Notes: generated by a model from the letters alone, not told the origin. Positions 18,685 to 28,393 are shown, counted from the first letter of the stretch. The stretch: 64,000 nucleotides of DNA from Agarilytica sp045430345 (GCA_045430345.1 JAILXT010000001.1:1302001-1366000), one strand, 5' to 3'. Made by a program: numbers and translations.

Positions 18685-19068
18685 TTAAAGTACGAATCTC
18701 TCGACAGCTAGTGCAACAACACCCACAACGGCGATAATACTCAAAATTTTCCACGTACCTACGGCGCTTTCTAGCGACGCGACACGATCTTCAAGAGACG
18801 CTGGCTTTACAGCAGCAGATTTAGCCTTGTTAGAAGGCTTGCTCTTGTTGCTAGAAGATTTACTGGCTCCATCTAAAGGAACAACCGACTCAGCCTGAGG
18901 GCCTTTCTCAGAATCTTTGCCATCAAACTTAACCGCTAAACCTTGGCGAATAGGGCCATCGCCCTGCCAATTGCTTTTATGAAAGAAAAAGTCTTCGCCG
19001 CTTTTATCGTCAGCAATAAAACCGAAGCCTTTGCGAAAATCGTAACGTTTAATCGTGCCTTTAGCCAT
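18685..19068 (-). CDS. cold-shock-domain protein with C-terminal membrane anchor
   Basis: 127 aa. The cold-shock domain covers residues 1-66 with RNP-1 (KGFGFI) and RNP-2-like (DFFFH) nucleic-acid-binding motifs. A Ser/Lys-rich linker (69-90) and a short predicted coiled coil (91-103) lead to a single hydrophobic segment at 106-126 (ILSIIAVVGVVALAVERFVL). Ordinary CspA proteins are about 70 aa and soluble, so this one probably tethers RNA binding to the inner membrane. Some related proteins carry a DUF1294 multi-span tail; this one has only a single span. Confidence 0.8.
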   Translation of the reverse strand: MAKGTIKRYDFRKGFGFIADDKSGEDFFFHKSNWQGDGPIRQGLAVKFDGKDSEKGPQAESVVPLDGASKSSSNKSKPSNKAKSAAVKPASLEDRVASLESAVGTWKILSIIAVVGVVALAVERFVL

Positions 19069-19173
19069 GTATGTATCCTACCCAATATATAGTGAGGCAA
19101 TTCGAATGATCGTAAATACTGGTTCGATCTGATGTAACTGCCAATGATGGAACTAACCCATGCTTTCCCATAT

Positions 19174-19201
19174 AAAAAACCCCCGCTCTAACGAGCGAGG
19201 G
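19174..19201 (-). terminator. intrinsic terminator after tRNA-Ala
   Basis: A 9-bp stem (19180-19188 with 19193-19201, one wobble pair, loop TAAC) is followed on the minus strand by six T. It ends the gltX/tRNA-Ala transcript. Confidence 0.85.
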
Positions 19202-19210
19202 TCTTGTATT

Positions 19211-19286
19211 TGGTGGAGCCTAGCGGGATCGAACCGCTGACCTCAACACTGCCAGTGTTGCGCTCTCCCAGCTGAGCTAAGGCCCC
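19211..19286 (-). tRNA. tRNA-Ala (anticodon GGC)
   Basis: 76 nt on the minus strand including an encoded CCA end. The acceptor stem has the G3:U70 pair that identifies alanine tRNAs. The anticodon stem CAACA/TGTTG holds the loop CTGGCAG with anticodon GGC. The T arm (GGTTCGATCCC) is canonical. It lies 42 nt downstream of gltX, a common gammaproteobacterial arrangement. Confidence 0.95.
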
Positions 19287-19328
19287 AAATTCCGAGGGAG
19301 GCGCATTGTATCAAGCCTCCCCGGGGTG

Positions 19329-20840
19329 TCAACTACTGGCTGGCTCTGGGGCTTTACCCAGTTGCGCGTATTCCTTTTCGTAGCGCTTAAGCACTTTCTT
19401 TCCAGCACCACCGAGTATTTCGATCGCGTCGCGTAGCCGTGCTCGGGTCATGTCTGAACCGAGGATCTCCATAGCATCCATCACAGAGAAGGAATCTGGC
19501 GTGCCCACAACAGCAACAAACAGTGGCGCATTGAAATCACCCAGTTTAATGGACATGTTACCAGCCAAGGTCTTGATGGTGGCAAACAGGCTGTCGCGCT
19601 GCCATTCTTGGACCTTTTCTAGCTCCCACAAGGCAAATTGAAGCGCTTTTTTCTGTGTGTCGAGATCGAGCTTATTCGCAGAGAAGTCGCCCTCGGCCAG
19701 CTTCAACTTACCGGAAAGTAGAAATGCCACGGCGGGAATAAAGTCTGAAAATGTGCTCATTCTCGGCTGGACAAGCGGTAGGACTTTAGCCAGCTTATTA
19801 CTATCCAACGCCCAAACCTTGAGGCGTTCAACGAGGGATTCAGCATCCAAATTTTCGCGGATCCACAATCCGTTCAACCAGTTCAACTTTTCCACGTCGA
19901 AAATGGGACCACCCAAAGAAACACGCTTGATGTCGAAGTTATCTAACATGTCTTGCAGCGAGAACTTCTCTCGCTCGTCGGGCATGGACCACCCCATACG
20001 GCCAAGGTAGTTCGTAAGCGCCTCCGGCATGTAGCCCATTTCTTTGTAGTAAAGGATACTCGTGGGGTTTTTACGCTTACTTAACTTGGTTTTATCCGGG
20101 TTTCTAAGTAAAGGTAAGTGACAAAATACGGGAAGGTCCCAACCGAAGTATTGATATAGAAGAATGTGCTTAGGCGCCGAGTTAATCCACTCTTCACCCC
20201 GGATCACATGGGTGATCTCCATAAGGTGGTCATCCACCACATTCGCAAGATGGTAAGTCGGCATACCATCAGATTTCATAAGGATCTGCGCATCGACTTG
20301 CGCCCAATCACACTCGATGGTGTCACGCAGCAGATCCTGTACTTCACATATGCCTTCCGTCGGTACATTCATACGCACAACGTAGGGCGCATCTGCCGCT
20401 GCTCGCTCTGCAACCACATCTTCAGGGAGATACAGATCGCTCGGTTTTAACGCCGTATGAATCCCCGCCTCTTTACGCTCTGCACGCAGCGCATTTAGCT
20501 CATCGGAGGTTCTGTAGCATTTAAATGCGTGACCGGCTTCAAGCAGTTGATCAACATATTTTATATAAATGTCTTTACGTTCACTTTGACGATAGGGGCC
20601 ACAATCGCCCCCCACATCGGGGCCTTCGTCCCACTCGAGGCCTAACCATCTCAAGGAATCTAATATCGCCTGCTCTGAATCAGCGGTAGAACGCGATTGA
20701 TCAGTGTCTTCAATACGAAGGACAAACTTGCCCCCGTGCTGCTTAGCAAAACACAGGTTAAACAATGCTATATAGGCGGTACCCACATGGGGGTCGCCGG
20801 TGGGCGATGGTGCGATTCGGGTCTTCACCGTCATGAACAA
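19329..20840 (-). CDS. gltX: glutamyl-tRNA synthetase
   Basis: 503-aa class I synthetase charging tRNA-Glu. The N-terminal APSPTGDPHVGTA carries the HIGH-equivalent motif, and KLSKRKNP is the KMSKS equivalent. The Rossmann catalytic domain is followed by the helical anticodon-binding domain. Slightly longer than the roughly 470-residue E. coli enzyme, as in Pseudomonas-type GltX. An internal Met (third residue) could also start translation. It is probably co-transcribed with tRNA-Ala. Confidence 0.96.
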   Translation of the reverse strand: MFMTVKTRIAPSPTGDPHVGTAYIALFNLCFAKQHGGKFVLRIEDTDQSRSTADSEQAILDSLRWLGLEWDEGPDVGGDCGPYRQSERKDIYIKYVDQLLEAGHAFKCYRTSDELNALRAERKEAGIHTALKPSDLYLPEDVVAERAAADAPYVVRMNVPTEGICEVQDLLRDTIECDWAQVDAQILMKSDGMPTYHLANVVDDHLMEITHVIRGEEWINSAPKHILLYQYFGWDLPVFCHLPLLRNPDKTKLSKRKNPTSILYYKEMGYMPEALTNYLGRMGWSMPDEREKFSLQDMLDNFDIKRVSLGGPIFDVEKLNWLNGLWIRENLDAESLVERLKVWALDSNKLAKVLPLVQPRMSTFSDFIPAVAFLLSGKLKLAEGDFSANKLDLDTQKKALQFALWELEKVQEWQRDSLFATIKTLAGNMSIKLGDFNAPLFVAVVGTPDSFSVMDAMEILGSDMTRARLRDAIEILGGAGKKVLKRYEKEYAQLGKAPEPASS

Positions 20841-20945
20841 ACCTCTTTGGGAAGGGACTAAAGGGCGGGCATTATACGCACGTTTACTTTCACGTGCAGC
20901 TAGGCCACTATTGCGCCCTCCTCCTAATCAAATACCGACCTTTAC

Positions 20946-21515
20946 ATGAACAACGACACGCTCAATGCCCTCCTCACTCGCCGTTCGACCGTAGCAAAAG
21001 ACATGAGTGAACCCGGCCCATCTTCTGACGAATTGCACAGTATTCTTGCCGCCGGCCACCGCGTACCTGATCACGGCAAAATAGGCCCATGGCGGTTTGT
21101 TGTATTTGAAGGCAAGGCCCGGGAAGATTTTGGAGAGGTACTCGTCGATGCGTTTTTGAAAGCTAATCCAGAAGCGAGCGACAAGCTTATCGCATTTGAA
21201 AAAGCACGCTTTACCCGCGCCCCAGTAGTCGTTGCTATCGTCAGCTCACCCCAAGAACATAAAGTCCCCGAATGGGAACAAAGATTATGCGCAGGCGCTG
21301 TTTGCCAGAACATGCTACATGCAGCCAAGAGCCTTGGCTTCGCCGCGCAATGGCTTACCGAATGGTACGCCTATGACAGTAACATACTTAAATCTTTAGC
21401 CGTTTCAGACCCGGAAAAGATTGCGGGCTTTATTTATATCGGCTCAACAAACTGCAAACCCAATGAACGCGTGCGCCCGGAAATTGAAAGCCGCATTCAA
21501 TTTTGGCAGCGTTAA
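20946..21515 (+). CDS. nitroreductase-family protein (YdjA-like)
   Basis: 189-aa FMN-dependent nitroreductase-family protein. N-terminal LLTRRSTVAKDM supplies the flavin-phosphate Arg-Arg-Ser motif, and RVPDHGKIGPWRFVVFEG and AAQWLTEW are characteristic of the compact YdjA branch. It probably reduces quinones or nitro compounds with NAD(P)H. It is divergent from gltX with 105 bp between the starts. The true substrate is unknown. Confidence 0.85.
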   Translation: MNNDTLNALLTRRSTVAKDMSEPGPSSDELHSILAAGHRVPDHGKIGPWRFVVFEGKAREDFGEVLVDAFLKANPEASDKLIAFEKARFTRAPVVVAIVSSPQEHKVPEWEQRLCAGAVCQNMLHAAKSLGFAAQWLTEWYAYDSNILKSLAVSDPEKIAGFIYIGSTNCKPNERVRPEIESRIQFWQR

Positions 21516-21989
21516 TAGCGCGGCCAAATATACCCCCCACTGCATACCTATCTTAAACACCCAGCGCCTCGGCCCTCTGCGCAAACACCTTCCGAAATTC
21601 ACGCAGCACTTCCCGTTTTAAGTAAGATGTAAAACTTCCCCAAGGAATATCGGACCTGATGGTATTCCCGCGTTATTCCAATCAAAAATTTTCAAACCGT
21701 TTTTCGTCAGCGAGAACTCTCGTTAACCGCGTTATCTCTAGGCTTTATTTTTCGCGCCATAAAGCTGTAATAGAACCTTCATATTTTTGTCGTTTTAACG
21801 TCACAAAACTCACCGACACTATGCCGCATATAAAGCATATCGCGCCAAACAGATACTATCGAATACGGACATCATGATCTCCGCCGCTTCGACAATATAA
21901 CGCGCAGCTTCATACCCGATGGTCATCAATGAAATGAGCATCCCAGATTATTAAAACGTTTTAAATATCATTTAGGAGAGTCTTTTCTC
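21516..21989. other. intergenic region upstream of lipoprotein gene
   Basis: About 470 bp with no supported frame. It contains the LacI-like palindrome at 21951-21964 and presumably the promoter of the lipoprotein gene. No other strong structure was seen. Confidence 0.4.
21951..21964. promoter_or_regulatory. LacI-type operator-like palindrome
   Basis: Perfect 14-bp palindrome TTAAAACGTTTTAA centred on AACGTT, the core typical of LacI-family operators. It ends 25 bp upstream of the lipoprotein ATG and so overlaps the likely promoter or early leader, a good position for repression. No lacI gene is in the window. Confidence 0.5.
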
Positions 21990-23714
21990 ATGAAAATTAA
22001 CACACTTGTAAGCTTAACCGCTCTTACTACTGCACTTGTAGCATGTGGTGGTGGCGACATTAATATTGATGCACAAAACCAATCGTCTACAACAAGCACG
22101 GTAGATAACTCTGTGGGGGATGGCGCTACAGTTATTACTAACCCAGGCGGTACTGGTGGCAATGACTCACTTTGCGCTTTCTATATACGTTCAGGCGTAA
22201 CTGTTTCCGGTGAGGCAGACGGCATTAACTGTGTCTATGGCTCTAGCTTTTCTGATCTAACAAATCCAATCGTTACAGACACACAAGTCACCTTCCGTGA
22301 CCTTCCAAACGACGGCGTCCATATTTTTAGCCGCAGCTTAGTGATCGGTGAAAGTTTTGATAACGATGCAGATATGACCTCTGCCGGCATTGTGGAAGGT
22401 GGTGACGGTACGCTTGTTCGTATTGATGCAGGAGCTACATTGGCTTTCCAAACATCTGAAGACTACGTTGTGGTAAACCGTGGTTCACAAATCTTTGCTG
22501 AGGGTGAAGAAGGTGCGCCGATCACCATTACATCCGTAAGCGATGCAGTTGATGGATCTGTTGACCCAGAAGATGTTCAAGAATGGGGCGGTATGATCAT
22601 TAACGGATTCGGTGTAACCAACAAATGTAGTTACACAGGAACACGCGGCATCGACTTGGTATTAGCGGATGAATGTCACGTCGCGGCTGAAGGTAAATCT
22701 GGTGCAGCCCAAACGTTTTACGGCGGCAATAACGACGAAGACAGTTCTGGTGTATTAAATTACTTTATCGTTAAGCACACCGGTGCTGAAGTTGCTGATG
22801 GTAACGAACTTAACGGTATTTCATTCGGCGGTGTCGGTTCCGGGACTGAAGTCAGCTACGTGCAAGCCTACTCTACTTTTGATGATGGTTTGGAATTCTT
22901 TGGCGGTGCAGTTGACGTTGATCACTACATCGCGCTGTATGTTCGTGATGATTCAATCGATATCGATGAAGGTTACCGTGGCACAATTGATTACGCACTT
23001 GTTATTCAATCAGAAACAGACGGAAACCGATGCATGGAGTCTGACGGGATCGGCAGCTACAGCGGATTCTCAGATCAAGCAGACATCGATGATCTCATCG
23101 CACGTGGATTAAACTCTGAAGCCACTATTCGCAACGTCACATGCATCGTATCTGCAACATCACTCGTCGCTGATGATGCAACAAATGGTTCCGGCACACA
23201 CGATCCCGGCCAAGGATTTCGTATCCGTGAAGGCCACTTCCCCACAATTGAAAACGTGATTATCACAACGGCATACAGCGGCGACATTCTAACGGGCGAC
23301 GACGACTACAACTACTGTGTACGTATCGATAACGAAGGCGAGCAAGCAGCGCTCGATGGCGACCTCACCATGACGTCCTCTATTATCGCTTGCCAGGATT
23401 TAATCGACGGAGATTTAGAGGGTGGATCAACTTTAGATTGGATCAATAACAACGGCGGAAACATTACACAGCAAACAGCCGAAGCCGGTGCTGATTTATC
23501 TGACGCGGCAGAAACAGACATTGTGCTACTTGATGGTTTCTATTCATTGCCCATCACGAGCACGATCGTTAACGGTGCCGCCGCAAACGCAACAATCACA
23601 CCCACGCTTAGCCGTACATTTATCGGTGCCGTGACCGCCGCCGATGACTGGACTGCAGACTGGGCTTACGGCCTCGACCCCATTAATCGTGGCCAAGCGC
23701 TTTGGTTCGAATAA
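21990..23714 (+). CDS. beta-helix-like outer-membrane lipoprotein
   Basis: 574-aa lipoprotein: signal peptide with lipobox LVAC (Cys19) and a Gly/Asp linker. The long body has repeated hydrophobic/Gly strands (EWGGMIINGFG, SGVLNYFIVKHTG, LNGISFGGVGSGTEVSYVQA, DDGLEFFGG) that fit a right-handed parallel beta-helix. Similar lipoproteins commonly sit beside TonB receptors in proteobacteria, as here (receptor at 23825). It is probably surface-exposed and may bind the receptor's ligand or polymer. AGGAG precedes the ATG by 11 nt. No catalytic residues could be assigned. Confidence 0.7.
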   Translation: MKINTLVSLTALTTALVACGGGDINIDAQNQSSTTSTVDNSVGDGATVITNPGGTGGNDSLCAFYIRSGVTVSGEADGINCVYGSSFSDLTNPIVTDTQVTFRDLPNDGVHIFSRSLVIGESFDNDADMTSAGIVEGGDGTLVRIDAGATLAFQTSEDYVVVNRGSQIFAEGEEGAPITITSVSDAVDGSVDPEDVQEWGGMIINGFGVTNKCSYTGTRGIDLVLADECHVAAEGKSGAAQTFYGGNNDEDSSGVLNYFIVKHTGAEVADGNELNGISFGGVGSGTEVSYVQAYSTFDDGLEFFGGAVDVDHYIALYVRDDSIDIDEGYRGTIDYALVIQSETDGNRCMESDGIGSYSGFSDQADIDDLIARGLNSEATIRNVTCIVSATSLVADDATNGSGTHDPGQGFRIREGHFPTIENVIITTAYSGDILTGDDDYNYCVRIDNEGEQAALDGDLTMTSSIIACQDLIDGDLEGGSTLDWINNNGGNITQQTAEAGADLSDAAETDIVLLDGFYSLPITSTIVNGAAANATITPTLSRTFIGAVTAADDWTADWAYGLDPINRGQALWFE

Positions 23715-23755
23715 GCACTCTCTCAAACATGCTGTAACAAAGATTCCGTAACAGG

Positions 23756-23783
23756 AGGGCGCCCTACGGCGCCCTTACTTTTA
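23756..23783 (+). terminator. intergenic hairpin (partial terminator)
   Basis: A perfect 8-bp GC-rich stem (23756-23763 with 23768-23775) is followed by a T-rich tail. It lies between the lipoprotein and its partner receptor gene, so it may reduce read-through and set unequal expression. Confidence 0.65.
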
Positions 23784-23824
23784 TGCGACAACGTAAATTC
23801 AATTGACACTATAGGTCGGTTAGG

Positions 23825-26617
23825 ATGAAAAAGTTATCAAAAAAAGGGCGCGTGCTTGCCACCTTCCCTTTAAGTGCTCTGAGCCTAGCGGTGAGCGGTG
23901 CGCTATACGGTCAATCCGATGAAAGCGCCCCCCAGATCGCTCAAGAAGTTCCTGTAGCACAAGCACAAAAACCCAAACTCGATATCGCAAGCCCTATCGA
24001 AGAAGTATTGGTTCTCGGCCGTATGCAAAGCGCCGCTGGCGATGTTGTATTAGAACGAATGGAGCACGAAGTTCCCGTTGATTTAATCAGTGCAGAATTA
24101 ATAAGCCGTGTAGGCGACTCTAACGTTGCGTCTGCATTGCGTCGCGTTCCAGGCGTGACACTTATCGACGATAAATTTGTTTACGTACGTGGACTAGGAG
24201 AACGGTATTCAAGCACAACGCTAAACGACGCGGCTATCCCCTCTCCAGATTTAACACGAAATGTTGTGCCATTAGATATTTTCCCCACATCAATTGTCGA
24301 GTCCCTTTCGGTTCAAAAAGTGGCATCGGCTGATATGAGCGCAGCCTTTGGCGGAGGCGCTATCGATATCCGAACACGAAGTATTCCTGACGCATTTTTA
24401 TTGACAGTGGCGCTTGGAACAGGAAGCAACTCCAACGCAGGAGACTTCTACACCTACAGTGGTGGTAACGACGATAGCATGGGGAAAGATGATGGCTCAC
24501 GTGCATTATCATCAAACATAAGCAATGCGATTACACGTTATCGAGGAAACTTTGGTGATATCGCAAGAATAGACGATATCACGCAAACAGAAGCGGATGA
24601 CATCATTCGCAATCTAGCGCTTGATCTGAACCGTAATATCGATATCAAAGAAGAAGACGGAAAGATCGACCAATCTGCCGCAATCGATGTAGGAAATAAT
24701 TTCGTCTTTGCGAATCAGGTCGAGTTCGGTTTCCTTGCGGGTATTTCCTATGATACCAGCTGGAGAAACTCAGAAAAATCTGAAATTGTCGTGCAGGATG
24801 CGACGCACTTGGTGCTCGAACAATCATTTGAGAAAGAAAGCACCTACAACGTGTCGGTCACAGGTAATTTAAACGTTGGTTTGCGCCTAAACCCAGAAAA
24901 CAACCTTAAAACAACCAGTTTATTTATTCGAAATACTGATGACAAAGCGTCAATAAAAGATAGTTTCGACAACGATGCGCCTATCAGTGAAAACTCATCT
25001 GAGCGTACCTATGATATTCGTTACGAACAACGTGAAATGCGAGTTAACCAAATACACGGCGAGCACGAACTTGGCCCTGAAACTTTAGAGACCATCGGTT
25101 GGTCAGGCCTCGACCGGATCGAAGGCCTTCAATTTAATTGGTTTTTCTCCGACAGTGAATCCACATCAGACATCCCCAATGAAGTCACTATCGACGGCGG
25201 CGCGAGTTTTGAAAGTTTTCAGCCCTACGTCCTTACTCCCAGGATCGCCACAATCCAAGCGAACAACTCTTCCGCAAACTACCGATTTACTGAGTTACAA
25301 GACAACATGGAAAGTTATGGCTGGGAAATATCCCTACCATTTGAGTCAGAAAAACTGAGTATCGACATAAGCGGTGGAAGTGAGTATTGGGAAAAAGCAC
25401 GAACTTACCGACAACTGCAGCTCGGGCTAGGTACAGTCGACCAAGATGCAAATCTATTGGGCCTTCCTGACACCGTGTTTAGCGACGCAAACATCGTAAA
25501 CCCTGAAAATGGCTATCAGATTAACGTCGCTCGAAGTAACTCAGACAGCTATATGGCTGCAGCGAAAGCAACAGCCGCTTACGGTAAATTTGATATAACA
25601 TGGGATGCAACATGGCGAGTAGCGGGGGGGTTACGCTGGGAGGATTACCAGCAAGTGGGACTCGCGTGGGATATATTAGACTTTACCGGCAGCCAACTTA
25701 TTCCCAACAACGTTGAAAACCGAGCATACGATGCCACGGCGGGCAACTCCAATATAATTGCTGACTTTTTTGACGATGCCACATTTTCCGACGACGACAT
25801 ATATGCCTCGCTAGCATTCACCTATATGACGCAGGATTTTTTCGCGGAAGATTTTAATCTAAGATTTGGGTTCAGTGAGACGACAGTGCGGCCTGACCTT
25901 CGCGAAATAACGGATTCAAGTTATATCGACCCCATAACAGACTTCTTGGTTTTTGGGGAGTCAAACCTCGTGCCATCTCAATTCAAAAACTACGACGTTC
26001 GCGCCGAGTGGTTCTTTGAAAGTGGCGACAGCCTTTCGCTCAGTCTCTTTTATAAAGACATCACAGATCCAATTGATGTGCAAGAGGAGCCTCGCTCCGA
26101 TGATGATAGAGCGATGAAATTTTTCAATGCTGAATCCGCTGAAATCACCGGAATAGAACTCGAGTTTCTTAAAAGCTTAGGGAACGTCGCCGAGGTGTTA
26201 GAACCATTCTTTATTCAGGGAAACGCCACAATACTAGATACCAATATAATTGTCGGCGATCAAGCGCTGGATGCCACAAACAGCGAACGAGAACTCGCAG
26301 GAGCCTCCGACACATTAAATCTTATTTTTGGGTATGACTCTGATGAGGGCAAGCATGCGTCCACACTTTCCTACAACTGGTTTGGTGAACGCCTATCTTT
26401 TGCCGGGAGAAATAACCAAAACGATGTTTTTGAGCAACCCTCATCCTCGCTAGACTTTACGTACGCTTACTACCCCATTGATCAACTAACGGTTAAGTTC
26501 AAGGCTAAAAACCTGCTGAACGAAGCACTTTCGTTTAAGCGAGAAAATGCTTCATCAGATCTACTCAAAGAAGAAAAGGGACTTAGCTACAGCGTAAGCA
26601 TGGCGTACAAATTTTAG
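23825..26617 (+). CDS. TonB-dependent outer-membrane receptor
   Basis: 930-aa TonB-dependent receptor with a signal peptide (to about 35), a TonB-box-like EEVLVLGR stretch near 60, and a plug carrying VASALRRVPGVTLIDDKFVY, VRGLGERYSSTTLN and FGGGAIDIRTRSIP. The long barrel ends in the aromatic terminal residue (MAYKF). The RVPGV/VRGLGERYSS plug type is characteristic of receptors paired with beta-helix-like lipoproteins. It lies 110 bp downstream of that lipoprotein and shares its strand. The substrate is unknown; a carbohydrate or peptide fits the paired architecture better than a siderophore. Confidence 0.88.
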   Translation: MKKLSKKGRVLATFPLSALSLAVSGALYGQSDESAPQIAQEVPVAQAQKPKLDIASPIEEVLVLGRMQSAAGDVVLERMEHEVPVDLISAELISRVGDSNVASALRRVPGVTLIDDKFVYVRGLGERYSSTTLNDAAIPSPDLTRNVVPLDIFPTSIVESLSVQKVASADMSAAFGGGAIDIRTRSIPDAFLLTVALGTGSNSNAGDFYTYSGGNDDSMGKDDGSRALSSNISNAITRYRGNFGDIARIDDITQTEADDIIRNLALDLNRNIDIKEEDGKIDQSAAIDVGNNFVFANQVEFGFLAGISYDTSWRNSEKSEIVVQDATHLVLEQSFEKESTYNVSVTGNLNVGLRLNPENNLKTTSLFIRNTDDKASIKDSFDNDAPISENSSERTYDIRYEQREMRVNQIHGEHELGPETLETIGWSGLDRIEGLQFNWFFSDSESTSDIPNEVTIDGGASFESFQPYVLTPRIATIQANNSSANYRFTELQDNMESYGWEISLPFESEKLSIDISGGSEYWEKARTYRQLQLGLGTVDQDANLLGLPDTVFSDANIVNPENGYQINVARSNSDSYMAAAKATAAYGKFDITWDATWRVAGGLRWEDYQQVGLAWDILDFTGSQLIPNNVENRAYDATAGNSNIIADFFDDATFSDDDIYASLAFTYMTQDFFAEDFNLRFGFSETTVRPDLREITDSSYIDPITDFLVFGESNLVPSQFKNYDVRAEWFFESGDSLSLSLFYKDITDPIDVQEEPRSDDDRAMKFFNAESAEITGIELEFLKSLGNVAEVLEPFFIQGNATILDTNIIVGDQALDATNSERELAGASDTLNLIFGYDSDEGKHASTLSYNWFGERLSFAGRNNQNDVFEQPSSSLDFTYAYYPIDQLTVKFKAKNLLNEALSFKRENASSDLLKEEKGLSYSVSMAYKF

Positions 26618-26636
26618 TATAATCGCCCTACATACA

Positions 26637-26659
26637 GCCGCGCCCCGCGCGGCTTTTTT
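26637..26659 (+). terminator. intrinsic terminator
   Basis: A perfect 7-bp GC stem (26637-26643 with 26647-26653, loop CCC) is followed by six T, 20 bp past the receptor stop. Strong Rho-independent terminator. Confidence 0.9.
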
Positions 26660-26664
26660 CTAGT

Positions 26665-27579
26665 TTACAAATGCTCGTCCAAACGATACCACAAAGCCTG
26701 ATCCCCCAGCGGCATTGCCTCGGGCACATCGGGGTTATCAATATCTAAAATCGTGCGCTCGTCCAAACGACAGCTTTTCAAAAAAGGGCTTAACGACTTA
26801 TCAAATAAAGTATCGAAACTTCCATCAGAGATACTCTCCGACAAACCTTGTTCTATCGCTTTGGCTAAGAGCTTATTATCTTTGTGGACAAAAAAGTACA
26901 CCGCAGAAGGATAACGCACGGCAATATTATCATCTATTTTCAAACCGTAATAACGGTGCATATTTTCCTGACCAGACAGCTCAACCACCGATTGAAATAG
27001 CATGTCCCCCCTATTTTTACCCAACATCTCATACAAACTCGCTTGCTCGTATGCGTGATGCACAACAATATGGTTCGCTTCAAACACTTTACGGCTTGAT
27101 CCGTCGCTGCCTTGAATAAGAGAATATTGTTTGAGTTTATCGAAACTACCTATTTGTTTGGTCGATAAGTTTCTGTGTTTATTCACAAGCGGAATTCGCC
27201 AGCCAGACAAGCCCTTGTATATAGGGATTTTTATCGGGTAAAAGTCTTTTTCTTTGTGCGTGCTGGTATCCGACCAAAGCACATCGATGCCTTCTTGATT
27301 TTTTAATCGAAATAAAGCGCGATTTTTTGGCAGTGTTTTGAAGCTGGGGATTAATACGTAAGGTGCCTGCGCCTTCGCTAACGCCATACGCAGTAATTCA
27401 ATGGGGTAGTCATTCAATAGAGGGTGCTGGGTGCTCGGTTTTGGATACACCGCCGCAACAGCACCAGCGTACGACGTTGAGGTACTCAACAACAATACGA
27501 TAAAGGTAACCAAAGTAACGCCCACACCACAAATGCGGACAACCTTATTTTTTAGCTCATAAAACAAATATCTTTCCAC
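26665..27579 (-). CDS. orphan periplasmic solute-binding-like protein
   Basis: 304 aa. A positively charged N-terminus and a hydrophobic segment (about 15-38) form a signal peptide. The body has the two-lobed bacterial type-3 solute-binding character (…LIPSFKTLPKNRALFRLK…, IGSFDKLKQYSLIQGSDGSS). Many gammaproteobacteria carry such proteins as stand-alone genes without ABC permease or ATPase, as here. The ligand and partner are unknown. It is convergent with the TonB receptor; the start ATG is followed directly by a hydrophilic leader. Confidence 0.65.
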   Translation of the reverse strand: MERYLFYELKNKVVRICGVGVTLVTFIVLLLSTSTSYAGAVAAVYPKPSTQHPLLNDYPIELLRMALAKAQAPYVLIPSFKTLPKNRALFRLKNQEGIDVLWSDTSTHKEKDFYPIKIPIYKGLSGWRIPLVNKHRNLSTKQIGSFDKLKQYSLIQGSDGSSRKVFEANHIVVHHAYEQASLYEMLGKNRGDMLFQSVVELSGQENMHRYYGLKIDDNIAVRYPSAVYFFVHKDNKLLAKAIEQGLSESISDGSFDTLFDKSLSPFLKSCRLDERTILDIDNPDVPEAMPLGDQALWYRLDEHL

Positions 27580-27970
27580 CCTGAGAACACGAGTCCCTTA
27601 CCTAAAATTTTACGCATTGAGCTTAAATCACCAATTTATGCACGCTAAAAATAGATGCAACTATCAAGCATAAAAACAACATATCGATATATTAAAAACG
27701 ACTAAAGGATAGTACCGGCGTTTAAATCATTTTTCACAAAAAAAGTGGCATTTTTACAAAATATCATAAAAACAAAATATGCATTACGGTTTGATATCGA
27801 AAAATACGATCAATTCGATTGGGGCGGGAAGCGTTTCAGAGAAAAAGAAGGCAGGCACAAACTGCCCCTTAACGGGCAGTTGAAAAACATTATTAGTACA
27901 GCTCCGGGTAGGCATTTTTAAACTGAAAACAACGCCGCCAGAGCAAGTAAGATAGTTTTTTAACCGCCTG
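27580..27970. other. intergenic region with one hairpin
   Basis: About 390 bp without a supported gene, AT-rich in its left half. An 8-bp perfect hairpin (27860-27867 with 27874-27881) lies about 90 bp after the end of the sulfide operon. It has no T-tract in either direction, so it may be a processing or weak termination signal. Confidence 0.35.
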
Positions 27971-28381
27971 TTAGGACAGTTTGATTTTACGAGATAAAGT
28001 AATACCGAGTAGCATCGCCGCAACAAAGATTACAGAGTCGAGATGCAAATAAACAAGAGACGCAATCGCTGGCCCGGGACAATAACCGTAAAGCCCCCAG
28101 CCTATCCCAAATGTAACGCCCCCTACCACTAGCTGACGATCGATCATAATATTATCGGGCAAGTGAAAGTAATCATCAAAATAGGGTTTTGATAATTTTA
28201 AAATAAAGTGGAACGCTGGTAGAGACACAAGAAGCGCTGCCGCCATAACAAACATGAGGCTCGCATCCCAGCTCCCCGCCAAATCCAAAAAGTTTAGAAC
28301 TTTATTACGATCGCTCATACCCGAAATCGCAAGCCCCGCACCAAACATCATACCCGTTAACAAACCAATAAGTGCTTTCAT
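27971..28381 (-). CDS. YeeE/YedE-type thiosulfate/sulfur transporter half
   Basis: 136-aa membrane protein of the YeeE/YedE (DUF395) group, about four hydrophobic segments. It has the family motifs GMMFGAGLAISGM and GVTFGIGWGLYGYCPGPA, whose Cys is a conserved sulfur-handling residue. GAGGAG precedes the ATG. It is the last gene of the sulfide operon; the second half of the transporter is encoded immediately upstream (28394-28822), so the two together probably match one full-length YeeE. It likely moves thiosulfate or related sulfur across the inner membrane. Confidence 0.85.
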   Translation of the reverse strand: MKALIGLLTGMMFGAGLAISGMSDRNKVLNFLDLAGSWDASLMFVMAAALLVSLPAFHFILKLSKPYFDDYFHLPDNIMIDRQLVVGGVTFGIGWGLYGYCPGPAIASLVYLHLDSVIFVAAMLLGITLSRKIKLS

Positions 28382-28393
28382 CGCTATCTCCTC

